A stretch of DNA of 64,000 bases from positions 1 through 64,000 of the forward strand of contig CAMLJY010000021.1 in NCBI GenBank assembly GCA_946480465.1, given 5' to 3'. Made by a program: the position numbers and the translations under genes. The stretch's first letter is position 1; the number at the start of each line of letters is the position of its first letter. This stretch comes from an uncultured Burkholderiales bacterium. GTDB lineage: Bacteria; Pseudomonadota; Gammaproteobacteria; Burkholderiales; Burkholderiaceae. The notes beneath the pieces were generated by a model. It saw only the letters and a list, made by a program, of their open reading frames with translations, ran no database searches and had not been told where the DNA came from. This document shows positions 15,555 through 24,265 of this stretch, in pieces.

Positions 15555-17960
15555 GAGACGCATTCTGACCGCGGCCCCGGCGTGCCCGAGGGCACCGGGT
15601 CATTGCTGCACAACCTGAACCCCGAGCAACTGGCCGCGGTGACGCTGGGCGCCGAGCCGGCGCTGATCCTCGCCGGTGCCGGCTCCGGCAAGACCCGCGT
15701 GCTGACCACGCGCATCGCATGGTTGATGGCGACCGGCCAGGTATCACCCGGCGGGCTGATGGCCGTCACCTTCACGAACAAGGCCGCGAAGGAGATGCTG
15801 ACGCGGCTGTCGACCATGCTGCCGGTGTCCGTGCGCGGCATGTGGATCGGCACCTTCCACGGCCTGTGCAACCGCTTCCTGCGCGCGCACTGGAAGCTGG
15901 CGGACCTGCCGCAGTCCTTCCAGATCCTGGATTCGGGCGACCAGCTGTCGGCGGTGAAACGCATCATCAAGGCGATGGGGCTGGACGAGCAGCGCTTCGT
16001 GCCGAAGCAGGTGGCGTGGTTTATCGCGGGGGCGAAGGAAGAGGGCCAACGTCCAAAGGACGTGGATGCGCGTGATCCGCAGGCGCGCAAGATGGTCGAG
16101 ATCTACCAGCTCTACGAGGACCAGTGCCAGCGCGAGGGCGTGGTGGACTTTGCCGAGCTGATGTTGCGCACGTATGAACTGCTGCGCGACAACGACGCGC
16201 TGCGCCAGCACTACCAGCGCCGTTTCCGCCACGTGCTGGTGGACGAGTTCCAGGACACCAACCGCCTGCAGTACCGCTGGCTGAAGATGTTCGCGCCGCC
16301 CGAGAACGCGCACGACGGTCCCGGCGGCCAGGCGGTGTTCGCGGTGGGCGACGACGACCAGAGCATCTACGCCTTCCGCGGCGCGCGGGTGGGCAACATG
16401 GCCGACTTCGAGCGCGAATACCGCGTGCGCCAGGTGGTGAAGCTGGAGCGCAACTACCGCTCGTTCGGCAACATCCTGGATTCGGCCAATGCGCTGATCT
16501 CGCACAACACCCACCGCCTGGGCAAGAACCTGCGCACCGAGGCCGGGCCCGGCGAGCCGGTGCGGGTCAGCGAATCCAACAGCGACTACGCCGAGGCGCA
16601 ATGGCTGCTGGAAGAAGCGCAGCAGCTGCACCGCGGCGGCGTGGCGCGCAGCGAGATCGCGGTGCTGTACCGCAGTAACGCCCAAAGCCGTGTGATCGAG
16701 AGCGCGCTCTTCAACGCCGGTATCCCGTACCGCGTGTACGGCGGCCTGCGCTTCTTCGAGCGCGCGGAAGTGAAGCACGCGCTGGCCTACCTGCGGCTGA
16801 TCGAGAACCCGGACGACGACACCTCCTACCTGCGCGTCGTCAACTTTCCGGCGCGCGGCATCGGCGCACGCACGGTGGAGTCGCTGCAGGACGTGGCGCG
16901 CGCCCAGCAACAAAGCCTGTACCGCAGCGTGGCGGCGGTGGGCGGCAAGGGCGGCGCCAACCTGGCCGCCTTCAACACGCTGATCGACGGCCTGCGCGCC
17001 CGCACCCGCGGCCTGACGCTGCGCGAGATCATCGGCGAGGTGCTGGCGGCCAGCGGCTTGGTGGAGTTCTACCGCACCGAGAAGGAAGGCGCGGAGCGCA
17101 TCGAGAACCTGGAGGAACTGGTCAACGCGGCCGAGGGCTTCGTGACGCAGGAAGGCTTCGGCAAGGACGCGATCGCGCTGCCGGTCGACGAACATGCGCC
17201 CGGCACCATCGCGGCCGGCCTGCCGAACGCCGTGGCCTCCGTCGACCTGACGCCCGATGCGGAGACCGGCGAGATCCTGTCGCCGCTGGCCGCCTTCCTG
17301 ACCCACGCCGCGCTGGAAGCCGGCGACAACCAGGCCCAGGCCGGGCAGGACGCGGTGCAGCTGATGACCATCCACTCCGCCAAGGGGCTGGAGTTCGATT
17401 GCGTCTTCATCACCGGCCTGGAGGAAGGTCTCTTCCCGCACGAGAACTCCATGTCCGACAGCGACGGGCTGGAGGAGGAGCGGCGGCTGATGTACGTCGC
17501 GATCACGCGGGCGCGGCAGCGCCTGTACCTCAGCTTCAGCCAGACGCGGCTGCTGCATGGCCAGACCCGCTACAACGTCAAGAGCCGCTTCCTCGACGAG
17601 TTGCCCGAGGGCGCGCTGAAGTGGCTGACGCCGAAGACCCAGGGCTTCGGCTCGGGCTACGCGCGGGAATACCAGAACGCCTGGTCGCGCGGCGCGGGCC
17701 TGGGCTCCATGGTGGGCGCCGGCCGCGTCGAGGGCCGGCCGGCCTACGCCGCGCCGCCGCCGCCGGCGCCGGTGTGGACCAAGCCGAAGGAGGCGCATGG
17801 CCTGCGCGTGGGCCAGGCGGTGTTCCACAACAAGTTCGGCGAGGGCGTGGTGCTGACGCTCGAAGGCAGCGGCACCGATGCCCGGGCGCAGGTGAACTTC
17901 GGCCGCCACGGCGCGAAGTGGCTGGCGCTGTCGGTGGCCAAGCTCACGCCGGTGGAATAG
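15549..17960 (+). CDS. uvrD: UvrD/PcrA-type DNA helicase II
   Basis: An SF1A 3'-5' helicase of 803 residues as open from 15549. It acts in nucleotide excision repair and mismatch repair. Visible motifs: Walker A AGAGSGKT, motif Ia TFTNKAAKEM, motif II VDEFQDTNRLQ, motif III VGDDDQSIYAFRGA, motif IV LERNYRS, motif V TIHSAKGLEFD and motif VI VAITRARQRLYLS. The C-terminus carries the UvrD/PcrA domain that binds partners (VGQAVFHNKFGEGVV). The ATG at 15549 overlaps the start of the divergent secreted-protein gene. Homologues begin just before LLHNLNPEQ, so a TTG at 15603 (with GAGGG upstream) or a GTG at 15581 may be the true start. Confidence 0.93.
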   Translation: MHETHSDRGPGVPEGTGSLLHNLNPEQLAAVTLGAEPALILAGAGSGKTRVLTTRIAWLMATGQVSPGGLMAVTFTNKAAKEMLTRLSTMLPVSVRGMWIGTFHGLCNRFLRAHWKLADLPQSFQILDSGDQLSAVKRIIKAMGLDEQRFVPKQVAWFIAGAKEEGQRPKDVDARDPQARKMVEIYQLYEDQCQREGVVDFAELMLRTYELLRDNDALRQHYQRRFRHVLVDEFQDTNRLQYRWLKMFAPPENAHDGPGGQAVFAVGDDDQSIYAFRGARVGNMADFEREYRVRQVVKLERNYRSFGNILDSANALISHNTHRLGKNLRTEAGPGEPVRVSESNSDYAEAQWLLEEAQQLHRGGVARSEIAVLYRSNAQSRVIESALFNAGIPYRVYGGLRFFERAEVKHALAYLRLIENPDDDTSYLRVVNFPARGIGARTVESLQDVARAQQQSLYRSVAAVGGKGGANLAAFNTLIDGLRARTRGLTLREIIGEVLAASGLVEFYRTEKEGAERIENLEELVNAAEGFVTQEGFGKDAIALPVDEHAPGTIAAGLPNAVASVDLTPDAETGEILSPLAAFLTHAALEAGDNQAQAGQDAVQLMTIHSAKGLEFDCVFITGLEEGLFPHENSMSDSDGLEEERRLMYVAITRARQRLYLSFSQTRLLHGQTRYNVKSRFLDELPEGALKWLTPKTQGFGSGYAREYQNAWSRGAGLGSMVGAGRVEGRPAYAAPPPPAPVWTKPKEAHGLRVGQAVFHNKFGEGVVLTLEGSGTDARAQVNFGRHGAKWLALSVAKLTPVE

Positions 17961-17982
17961 CTGCTGGCGCCGCCGGCCGGCG

Positions 17983-19356
17983 TCACAGCCGGTGGCTGCG
18001 CTTGAGGGACAGGTAACGCGAAACCAGCTCGGCCGCCATGTGCGCCGGCTCGACGTCGATCAGCAGGTCGTCGCGGCCGGCCAGGCGGCGGAAGGCGTCG
18101 CGCCGCTCCTGCTCGAACCAGTGCGCGCCGGCGGTGGCCGCCACCTGCGCGGCGTTCTCCAGCGGCTGCTCCTGCAGCTGGCGCAGCGCGGTTTCGCGCA
18201 GGCTGGCCAGCAGCACGAGGTGGCGGGTGCGCAGCAGCTTCAGCGCGGGGGCCAGTTCGGCCGCGTCCTCGCCGCGGAAGTTGGTCAGCACCACGACCAG
18301 CGCGCGCTTGGGCTGCGCCCGCATCACCTCGCGTGCGGCGGCCAGGAAGTCGGGCTGCTCGGCGCCGGGCTGCACGTCGTGCAGGCGCGCGGCCAGTGAG
18401 TCCAGCGTCGCCAGGCCCTTGCGCGGGGCGAAGCGGCGCGCGCCGTCGCCGCTAACGCCGAAGGTGAGCGCTCCCACTTCATCGCCGGCCTTCAAGGCGA
18501 CGTAGGCCAGCAGCATCAGCGCGTTCAGCGCCTGGTCGAAGTGGCTGCCGGCGGCATCCGCCTCGCCTTCGTCGGCGCGCATGCGGCGGCCGCAGTCCAG
18601 CACGAACAGCACGCACTGGTCGCGTTCGTCCTGGTACTCGCGCACCACGGGCCGGCCGTGGCGCAGCGTGGCCTTCCAGTCGACGCGGCGCACCTCGTCG
18701 CCGGGCTGGTAGTCGGCCAGCTGCTTGAAATCCGTGCCCTCGCCGCGGCGGGGCGCGGTCTTGATGCCGATTTCGCGCAGCCGCCGGTCGCCGGCCAGCC
18801 AGGCATGGCGCGCGACGGCGGCGAAGTTGGGATAGACCGCCAGCGTCTGGTGCTCGCCGATGCGCTTGCGCAGCTCCAGCAAGCCGGCCAGGCTGCGCAG
18901 CCGCAGCTCGGCCGGCGCGAACCGCGCAGCGCCGCGTTGCCGCGGCGTGATGGTCCAGCGCAGCTCGGCGCACTGTCCCGGGGCCAGGGCCAGTGCGCGC
19001 GGCCAGCCGGCATGGTCCCAGGCGGGATCGCCGTGTTCATGGATCTGCAGCTGCCAGCGGCGGGTGCCGGGATTGGCCAGTTCCAGCACCGCTTCCTGCG
19101 GCGCGCCCTGGGCCAGCGCCTGCGGCAGGCGGCGGCGCAGCGTCAGCGGCGCGGCGCGCCAGGCGCGTTCGCTCAGCGCACCGTCGATCAGCGCCGCGGC
19201 CAGCGCGGCGAGCAGCAGCAGGCCGACGCCCGCGCCCACCCGCTCCACCGGCATGCCGAGGGCCAGGAGCGCGAGGCTCAGCAGCAGCAGCGCCGCGGTA
19301 CCGGCCAGTGCGCGGGTACCGGGCAGCCAGGGCAGCGGGCGGGGCGGCTTCATCAA
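17983..19356 (-). CDS. DUF58 domain protein (vWA-like) of the MoxR cluster
   Basis: A 457-residue membrane protein: two N-terminal transmembrane segments (about 14-55) and then a cytoplasmic region with the DUF58 hallmark LADYQPGDEVRRVDWKATLR, followed by a vWA-like core (VLFVLDCGRRM) whose MIDAS is incomplete. DUF58 proteins are partners of MoxR AAA+ ATPases and are thought to act with them in assembling or activating envelope complexes. It is the last gene of the leftward cluster, and its ATG overlaps the moxR stop by 4 bp. It converges on uvrD with a 22-bp gap. Exact function is unknown. Confidence 0.88.
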   Translation of the reverse strand: MMKPPRPLPWLPGTRALAGTAALLLLSLALLALGMPVERVGAGVGLLLLAALAAALIDGALSERAWRAAPLTLRRRLPQALAQGAPQEAVLELANPGTRRWQLQIHEHGDPAWDHAGWPRALALAPGQCAELRWTITPRQRGAARFAPAELRLRSLAGLLELRKRIGEHQTLAVYPNFAAVARHAWLAGDRRLREIGIKTAPRRGEGTDFKQLADYQPGDEVRRVDWKATLRHGRPVVREYQDERDQCVLFVLDCGRRMRADEGEADAAGSHFDQALNALMLLAYVALKAGDEVGALTFGVSGDGARRFAPRKGLATLDSLAARLHDVQPGAEQPDFLAAAREVMRAQPKRALVVVLTNFRGEDAAELAPALKLLRTRHLVLLASLRETALRQLQEQPLENAAQVAATAGAHWFEQERRDAFRRLAGRDDLLIDVEPAHMAAELVSRYLSLKRSHRL

Positions 19357-20339
19357 AGGCGCGGGGCGTCCACGCTGTCGGCCAGCGCGGCGAGCAGGGC
19401 ATCGACGCGGCGGCCCTCCAGCTGCGCATCGGGCGACAGCCAGACTCGGTGGCGCAGCGTCGGCAGCACCCAGCGCTTGATGTCGTCGGGCGTGACGAAG
19501 TCGCGCCCATCGAGCAGCGCGGCGGCGCGCCCGGCGCGCACCAGGGCGATCGCCGCGCGCGTGCCCGCGCCGACGGCCAGCCCCGGCGTGGAGCGCGTGG
19601 CCCGCGTGAGCCGGACCGCATAGTCGCCGATGCGCTCGTCCACGCGCACCTGCGCCACGCGCTGCTGCAGTGCCAGCAGGGTGTCGCCGTCGAGCATCGG
19701 CTGCACTGCTTCCAGTGGCAGCTGGTCGCCGATGCGCTGCGCGGTGGCGTGCTGCACGATGGCCGCTTCCTGGTCTGCCGACGGGTAGTCGATCGCGATC
19801 TTGAACAGGAAGCGGTCGAGCTGCGCCTCGGGCAGGGCGTAGGTGCCCTCGGTGTCGAGCGGGTTCTGCGTGGCCATCACCAGGAAGGGCTGCGGCAGCG
19901 CCAGCGTCTGTCCTTCGAGGGTGACCTGGCCTTCCTGCATCACCTCCAGCAGCGCGCTTTGCGTCTTGGCCGGCGCGCGGTTGACCTCGTCCGCCAGCAG
20001 CAGGTGGGTGAACACCGGGCCGCGGCGCACGCGCAGGCTGCCGGTGGCGGTGCCGGGCGTGGCGTCGAGCACGACGTGGCCGACGATGTCGCCCGGCATC
20101 AGGTCGGGCGTGAACTGGATGCGTGCATGCTGCAGCGATAAGGCCTTGGCCAGCGCCCGTGCCAGCAGGGTCTTGCCGAGGCCGGGCACGCCTTCGATCA
20201 GGACGTGGCCGCGCGCCAGCAGGGCCACCAGCAGCTGTTCCAGCACGTCGTGCTGGCCGATCACGGCCTTGCCGACCTCGTCGCGCAAGGCGTGGAACTG
20301 CTGGCGCGCGGCGGCCAGGTGCTCAGGGCTGATGTGCAT
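19353..20339 (-). CDS. MoxR-family AAA+ ATPase
   Basis: A 328-residue AAA+ ATPase with Walker A GVPGLGKTLLA (about residue 49), Walker B LLADEVNRAPAKTQSALLEV, sensor 1 in MATQNPLDTEGTY and the arginine-finger region EAQLDRFLF. MoxR proteins are chaperone-like ATPases working with vWA or DUF58 partners to mature or remodel protein complexes. The start at 20339 overlaps the DUF4350 gene by 17 bp, and the stop overlaps the DUF58 start by 4 bp. All catalytic motifs are intact, so it is probably an active ATPase. The client is unknown; the neighbours point to an envelope complex. Confidence 0.93.
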   Translation of the reverse strand: MHISPEHLAAARQQFHALRDEVGKAVIGQHDVLEQLLVALLARGHVLIEGVPGLGKTLLARALAKALSLQHARIQFTPDLMPGDIVGHVVLDATPGTATGSLRVRRGPVFTHLLLADEVNRAPAKTQSALLEVMQEGQVTLEGQTLALPQPFLVMATQNPLDTEGTYALPEAQLDRFLFKIAIDYPSADQEAAIVQHATAQRIGDQLPLEAVQPMLDGDTLLALQQRVAQVRVDERIGDYAVRLTRATRSTPGLAVGAGTRAAIALVRAGRAAALLDGRDFVTPDDIKRWVLPTLRHRVWLSPDAQLEGRRVDALLAALADSVDAPRL

Positions 20340-21726
20340 CGGATGCTGCTTTCGTCACGGGGTACGGGGAAGGCGGGGGCTCGTCCGCGGCCAGGCGCCG
20401 GCGCGCCGTTTCAAGCAACTGAAGCGCGGCGATGAGGCGCGAGTGGTGCTCGCTGCCGGTGCCTTGCCAGGCGGCGGCCAGGCGGGCGGCCGGCAGGCCG
20501 GTGCGAGCGGCCAGCGCGGCCGCCCGCGCGGCCTCGCCGAGCGTGGTGAAGCCGGTGATGCGGCGCTCGGCCGCTTCGGCCAGCGCGCGGCGCTGCGCGG
20601 CCAGCAATGCGGCGCCCGCGCCGTGGGCGACGAGGAAGGCGGCGGTGCCGCGCACCTGCTCGGTCACCGCACGCCGTGCCGACGGTGGCGCTGCGCGCAG
20701 TGGGCCGAAGCGCGGCATGCGCCGCGCCAGCCACAGCGCGATCAGCAGCGCGGCCAGCAGCACCGCCACCCAGCCGCGTTGCCAGACCCAGGCCAGCAGG
20801 GGCGTGCGCGACTCGTCGCCCACCAGCCACAGCACCTGCCCGGGCCGCAGCGGGAGCGCGGCGGCGGCCACCAGGGCATGGTCGCCGTCGAGCAGGCGGC
20901 GGTTGTGGAACGGGTCCGGGTGCGGCAGCACGGTCACCCGGCCGCGGCCCACGGCCACGCTGAGCAGCGCTGGGCCCGCCGGGCCGTTCACCGACCACAG
21001 CACCGGCGCGCGGGGCACGAGGTAGTCGCCCGAATGGGCGCACACGCGGTACCGGCGCGCCGCCCCGTAGGGCTTGCCCAGGGCCTCGGTGTAGGGCCGG
21101 CACGCCGGTGCCCAGGCGTCGCGCGGGCGCTTGCCCACCACCGCCGCGGCGGCCTTGGCATCCGCCGCATCGTGGCGCCGAACGACGGGCACCCAGGCCA
21201 GCGTCGATTCGGCATCCGGCCGCGCGCCGTCCTCGGGCTCGCCGGTCGCGCGACCAGCGGCGGGCTCGCTGGCCCGGCTGTCGGCCGGGCCGTCCGGCCT
21301 CGTGGCGTCCTCGTCCGGCGGGCCGGCAGGCGCGCCGCGGGGATCGTCCTCGTGCTCGTGTGCGCGCTCCAGGTCGGCCCGCCACTGGTCCGACGGCAGC
21401 AGGTGCTGCGTCAGCACCAACTGCCCGCCTTGCTCGACCCAGCGCCGCAGCGCCTGCGCCCGGCCGGGAAACAGGTTCCAGTGGTGCGACAGCAGCACGA
21501 GCGTGGCGTCCGTCGGTGGCAGGGGCTCGACCTGGTCGCGCACCACGGTGCGCGACCCGGCCTGCTCGGCGAGGCGCTGCAGCGTGTACCAGCGGTTGCT
21601 GGCGGCCTCGCCCTGGGGCCGCAGCGGCTCGGTGGATTCGTGCCACTCGGTGGCCCGCCACAGCCAGGTGCCACCGGCGGCCAGCGCGGCGAGCAGCACG
21701 AAGGTAAGGACTGGCCGCAGCCTCAT
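20323..21726 (-). CDS. DUF4350 domain membrane protein
   Basis: A 467-residue protein with an N-terminal transmembrane anchor (about 5-25), a periplasmic domain of DUF4350 type (RWYTLQRLAEQ..., LLSHHWNLFPGRAQALRRWV), a charged low-complexity stretch rich in Asp, Pro and Ala (about 135-185), a second transmembrane segment (about 345-365) and a cytoplasmic tail. DUF4350 proteins regularly occur in MoxR-DUF58 clusters. The start at 21726 overlaps the DUF4129 stop in ATGA; the upstream frame extension is rejected. Role unknown; a glutamine-amidotransferase-like fold has been proposed for the family, but no catalytic Cys was seen. Confidence 0.75.
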   Translation of the reverse strand: MRLRPVLTFVLLAALAAGGTWLWRATEWHESTEPLRPQGEAASNRWYTLQRLAEQAGSRTVVRDQVEPLPPTDATLVLLSHHWNLFPGRAQALRRWVEQGGQLVLTQHLLPSDQWRADLERAHEHEDDPRGAPAGPPDEDATRPDGPADSRASEPAAGRATGEPEDGARPDAESTLAWVPVVRRHDAADAKAAAAVVGKRPRDAWAPACRPYTEALGKPYGAARRYRVCAHSGDYLVPRAPVLWSVNGPAGPALLSVAVGRGRVTVLPHPDPFHNRRLLDGDHALVAAAALPLRPGQVLWLVGDESRTPLLAWVWQRGWVAVLLAALLIALWLARRMPRFGPLRAAPPSARRAVTEQVRGTAAFLVAHGAGAALLAAQRRALAEAAERRITGFTTLGEAARAAALAARTGLPAARLAAAWQGTGSEHHSRLIAALQLLETARRRLAADEPPPSPYPVTKAASDAHQP

Positions 21727-22493
21727 CGCGCCGGCTCCGGCTCCGGTGCCGGCCAAGCGCCGTCAAAGCCCTGGCACAGGGCCAGCACCTGGGCCGGCGG
21801 CGGCAAGTCTGCGCCGTACACCGCGCGCTGCCAGACCAGGACCAGCGAGGTGGCGTAGTCCAGCACCGCCGCCGGCACCCGTGGGCGGGCCAGGGCCAGG
21901 CATTCCCGTTCGGTGCTGGACGCGCGGATCGGCACGCCGCAGGCATGCACCAGCCGCGACAGCGCGCCGCGGTACAGCAGCGACAGCGCGGCCACCGCGT
22001 CGCCCTGTTGCAGCAGTGCCGCCGCCGCGGCGCCGACGTCAGCGGGAAGGCTGTCGGGCCGGATGTCGAGCGAGCGCACGTGGGTCGGCGGCACGGCGGG
22101 CAGCGGCGCGAAGGCGCCACCGCGCAGCCGCAGCCAGCGCGGCAGCAGGGCCGCGGCAGCGGCCACCGCCAGCGCGCCCGCCAACCAGACCAGCAGGCGC
22201 CCGTTGTCCGCCAGCCAGCCCATCAACCCGTCGAACCAGCCATCGCGGTCGCGCTCGGGGGGGCTGTCCGGCTCGTCGTCCTGCTTCTTCAGGCGCAGCG
22301 AGCGCTTGGTCTCGGTGGCGAACAACAAGGGATCGGCGCGCAGGCGCTGGGCCGCGGACTCGATGCGGGCGGCGTCCAGCGCCGCGGCGGACGCGGCGGG
22401 CGCGGCCGGCCGCTGCGCCCGGGCGAACGGCCCCGCCAGCAGCAGGGCGAGTCCGAGGCACGACAGCAGCGGCCTAACGCGCAAATGCACCAC
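21723..22493 (-). CDS. DUF4129 domain membrane protein
   Basis: A 256-residue protein with a signal peptide or anchor (about 7-26), one transmembrane segment in the middle (VWLAGALAVAAAAALL, about 100-115) and a C-terminal cytoplasmic domain in which an Arg/Glu pattern (ALSLLYRGALSRLV, STERECLALAR) fits DUF4129. That domain also occurs at the end of transglutaminase-like proteins and in MoxR clusters. Its ATG at 22493 overlaps the upstream membrane-protein gene by 20 bp and its stop overlaps the DUF4350 gene by 4 bp, so expression is presumably coupled. Confidence 0.72.
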   Translation of the reverse strand: MVHLRVRPLLSCLGLALLLAGPFARAQRPAAPAASAAALDAARIESAAQRLRADPLLFATETKRSLRLKKQDDEPDSPPERDRDGWFDGLMGWLADNGRLLVWLAGALAVAAAAALLPRWLRLRGGAFAPLPAVPPTHVRSLDIRPDSLPADVGAAAAALLQQGDAVAALSLLYRGALSRLVHACGVPIRASSTERECLALARPRVPAAVLDYATSLVLVWQRAVYGADLPPPAQVLALCQGFDGAWPAPEPEPAR

Positions 22494-23196
22494 GCAGCTC
22501 CTGTTCCACGTCCCAGGCCTCGAGTTCGACGCGGCGGTTCAGGTACATCGCGAAGCCGGCGGCGACGTAGAAGGGCTCGAGCAGGGCGACGGCCGCGGCA
22601 TAGGCCAGCGTCGACATCTCGTCGGCTGCAGCACCGTGCTGAATCCACGCCCAGAAGTCGCCCTGGCCCTTGGGCTGCAGCCACAGCAGCAGGGCCAGCG
22701 GTACCAGGGCCAGCGCCATCTCGGCCTGCGCGAAGGCGGCATGCACCAGCGCGGCCGGCCAGCGCCGGCCGCGCAGCAGCAGGCGCCGGCGGCGCCGGCG
22801 GTCGGCACCCCGCTGGCCTTCGAGCTGGTGGATGGGCTGGGTGAAGGCGCGCCACGGCGACAGGCGGCGCCAGGTCAGCGTGGCGAACCAGTCGCCGTAC
22901 AGCACCTGGCGCCGGGCGATCCACAGCTCGCGCCAGCCGGTGCGTTCGCCGAACACCGCGCGTGAATGGCAGAACAGCAGGATGCGGTCGAACCAGGGCT
23001 TGGACCAGAACAGCAGCAACCACGGCACCCAGCCGTCGTTGCCCGGGTAGCACAGCGCGATGAGGCTCAGGCCGATCCACGGCGGCAGGAACAGGCGCCA
23101 CGCGCTGCCGTTGGCCTGCGCCAGGCGCAGGCCGAGGTCTGCCGCCTCGTGCATGCCGCGCAGGCGCAGGTTCACCACCAGGGCCTGAACCTTCAT
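22474..23196 (-). CDS. Integral membrane protein of the MoxR cluster
   Basis: A 240-residue protein with about four hydrophobic segments (about 40-62 as two short spans, then near 140-160 and 180-205) and an Arg-rich cytoplasmic loop (RRRRRRLLLRGRRW). No domain is recognised. The start at 23196 overlaps the SpoIIM-like stop by 4 bp; longer upstream frames are shadows. Its fixed place between SpoIIM-like and DUF4129 genes suggests it is a structural subunit of the same envelope complex. Confidence 0.65.
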   Translation of the reverse strand: MKVQALVVNLRLRGMHEAADLGLRLAQANGSAWRLFLPPWIGLSLIALCYPGNDGWVPWLLLFWSKPWFDRILLFCHSRAVFGERTGWRELWIARRQVLYGDWFATLTWRRLSPWRAFTQPIHQLEGQRGADRRRRRRLLLRGRRWPAALVHAAFAQAEMALALVPLALLLWLQPKGQGDFWAWIQHGAAADEMSTLAYAAAVALLEPFYVAAGFAMYLNRRVELEAWDVEQELRGAFAR

Positions 23197-24203
23197 GGGT
23201 GGAGCCCTTGGCGCGGTCGCCCTGGCAGCAGCAGGACCGCCAGCACCAGCAGCCAGCACAGCGCCCCGGCCACGCCCTTGACCCAGGGCTGGACCCACTG
23301 CGCGGACGACCAGAAGGCTTCGATGGCGGCCGCGATGACGAGCATCGCGATAACCCCGTAGATGATCGGCAGCAGCCGTGCGCCGGCCTCGCGCAGGGCC
23401 TGGCTGCGGCTGGCACGGCCCGGCATCAGCACCGCGCTGCCCAGCCCGAGGCCGGCGGCGCCGGACAGCACGATGGCCGTCAACTCGAAGGCCGAGTGCG
23501 TGACGACGAAGGACCAGAAGGGCTCGCCATGGCCACGCACGGTCAGGAAGCCGGCGACCGCGCCGATGTACACGCCATTGAAGGCCAGGTAGAACAGGCT
23601 GCCCACGCCCGCGATCAGGCCGCTGGCGAAGCACTGGAACGAGATGCGGATGTTGTTGAAGATGTAGTAGCCGAACATCGTCCAGTCGCTTTCCGCGCCG
23701 CGATCGGGCATGCGGCCGACGGGGCCGGCGTTGCTGTACATCGTTTCGAAATTGCGCACGTCCTCGGCCGACAGCAGCATCAGGATCGCACCCGGATCGA
23801 CGTAGCTCCACAAACCCAGCGCCACGCCCGGCAGCAGGAAGACCAGCGCCGACAGCAGCACCAGCACGGCATGCGCGCGCACCGCCCGCGGAAACGCCAG
23901 CAGCAAGGCCTGGGCGGCGCGCCAGGACCCCAGCGCCTGGTGGCGGTAGATGCGCTGGTGCGCGCGGTGCGCCAGGTCGTCGAGGCGCTCGACCAGGTGC
24001 AGCGGGTAGCCGCGGGAACGCGCGAGCGCCAGGTGTTCGCAGCACTGGCGGTACAGGCGCGCGAACTCGGCCGCGTCGAGCCGGTGGGCGGCCGACGCGG
24101 CGGACCCGGCCACGTGGAAAGGATGCCGGCGGGGGCCCGACATCGCGTCTTCCAGCGCCTGCCAGGTGGGGGCGTAGCGGGTCTCGAACTGCAGCGGACT
24201 CAC
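23193..24203 (-). CDS. Stage II sporulation protein M (SpoIIM)-like membrane protein
   Basis: A 336-residue protein with a cytoplasmic N-terminal helical domain (about 1-105) and five or six transmembrane segments. The segments YYIFNNIRISFQCFASG and FWSFVVTHSAFELTAI are typical of SpoIIM-family proteins of non-sporulating bacteria. The GTG at 24203 is chosen because GGAAGGAAG lies just upstream and GTGA overlaps a preceding 21-codon ORF. In Bacillus SpoIIM belongs to the peptidoglycan-degrading DMP complex. In MoxR clusters of Proteobacteria it is a membrane partner of unknown activity, often beside RDD proteins as here. Confidence 0.83.
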   Translation of the reverse strand: MSPLQFETRYAPTWQALEDAMSGPRRHPFHVAGSAASAAHRLDAAEFARLYRQCCEHLALARSRGYPLHLVERLDDLAHRAHQRIYRHQALGSWRAAQALLLAFPRAVRAHAVLVLLSALVFLLPGVALGLWSYVDPGAILMLLSAEDVRNFETMYSNAGPVGRMPDRGAESDWTMFGYYIFNNIRISFQCFASGLIAGVGSLFYLAFNGVYIGAVAGFLTVRGHGEPFWSFVVTHSAFELTAIVLSGAAGLGLGSAVLMPGRASRSQALREAGARLLPIIYGVIAMLVIAAAIEAFWSSAQWVQPWVKGVAGALCWLLVLAVLLLPGRPRQGLHP

Positions 24204-24265
24204 GCGGCTTCCTTCCGCGCGATGCGCTCCAGGATCCGGGCTGCGGAACGGGCCGGGGGTCTCAT
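24200..24265 (-). CDS. Micro-ORF bridging the RDD and SpoIIM-like genes
   Basis: A 21-codon frame reading MRPPARSAARILERIARKEA plus one Ala. Its ATG overlaps the RDD stop (ATGA) and its TGA overlaps the SpoIIM-like GTG (GTGA). It also contains the Shine-Dalgarno of the latter gene. The peptide is basic and could form an amphipathic helix. It may be a coupling device that keeps ribosomes moving across the 58-bp space, or a real small protein; the sequence alone cannot decide. Confidence 0.35.
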   Translation of the reverse strand: MRPPARSAARILERIARKEAA

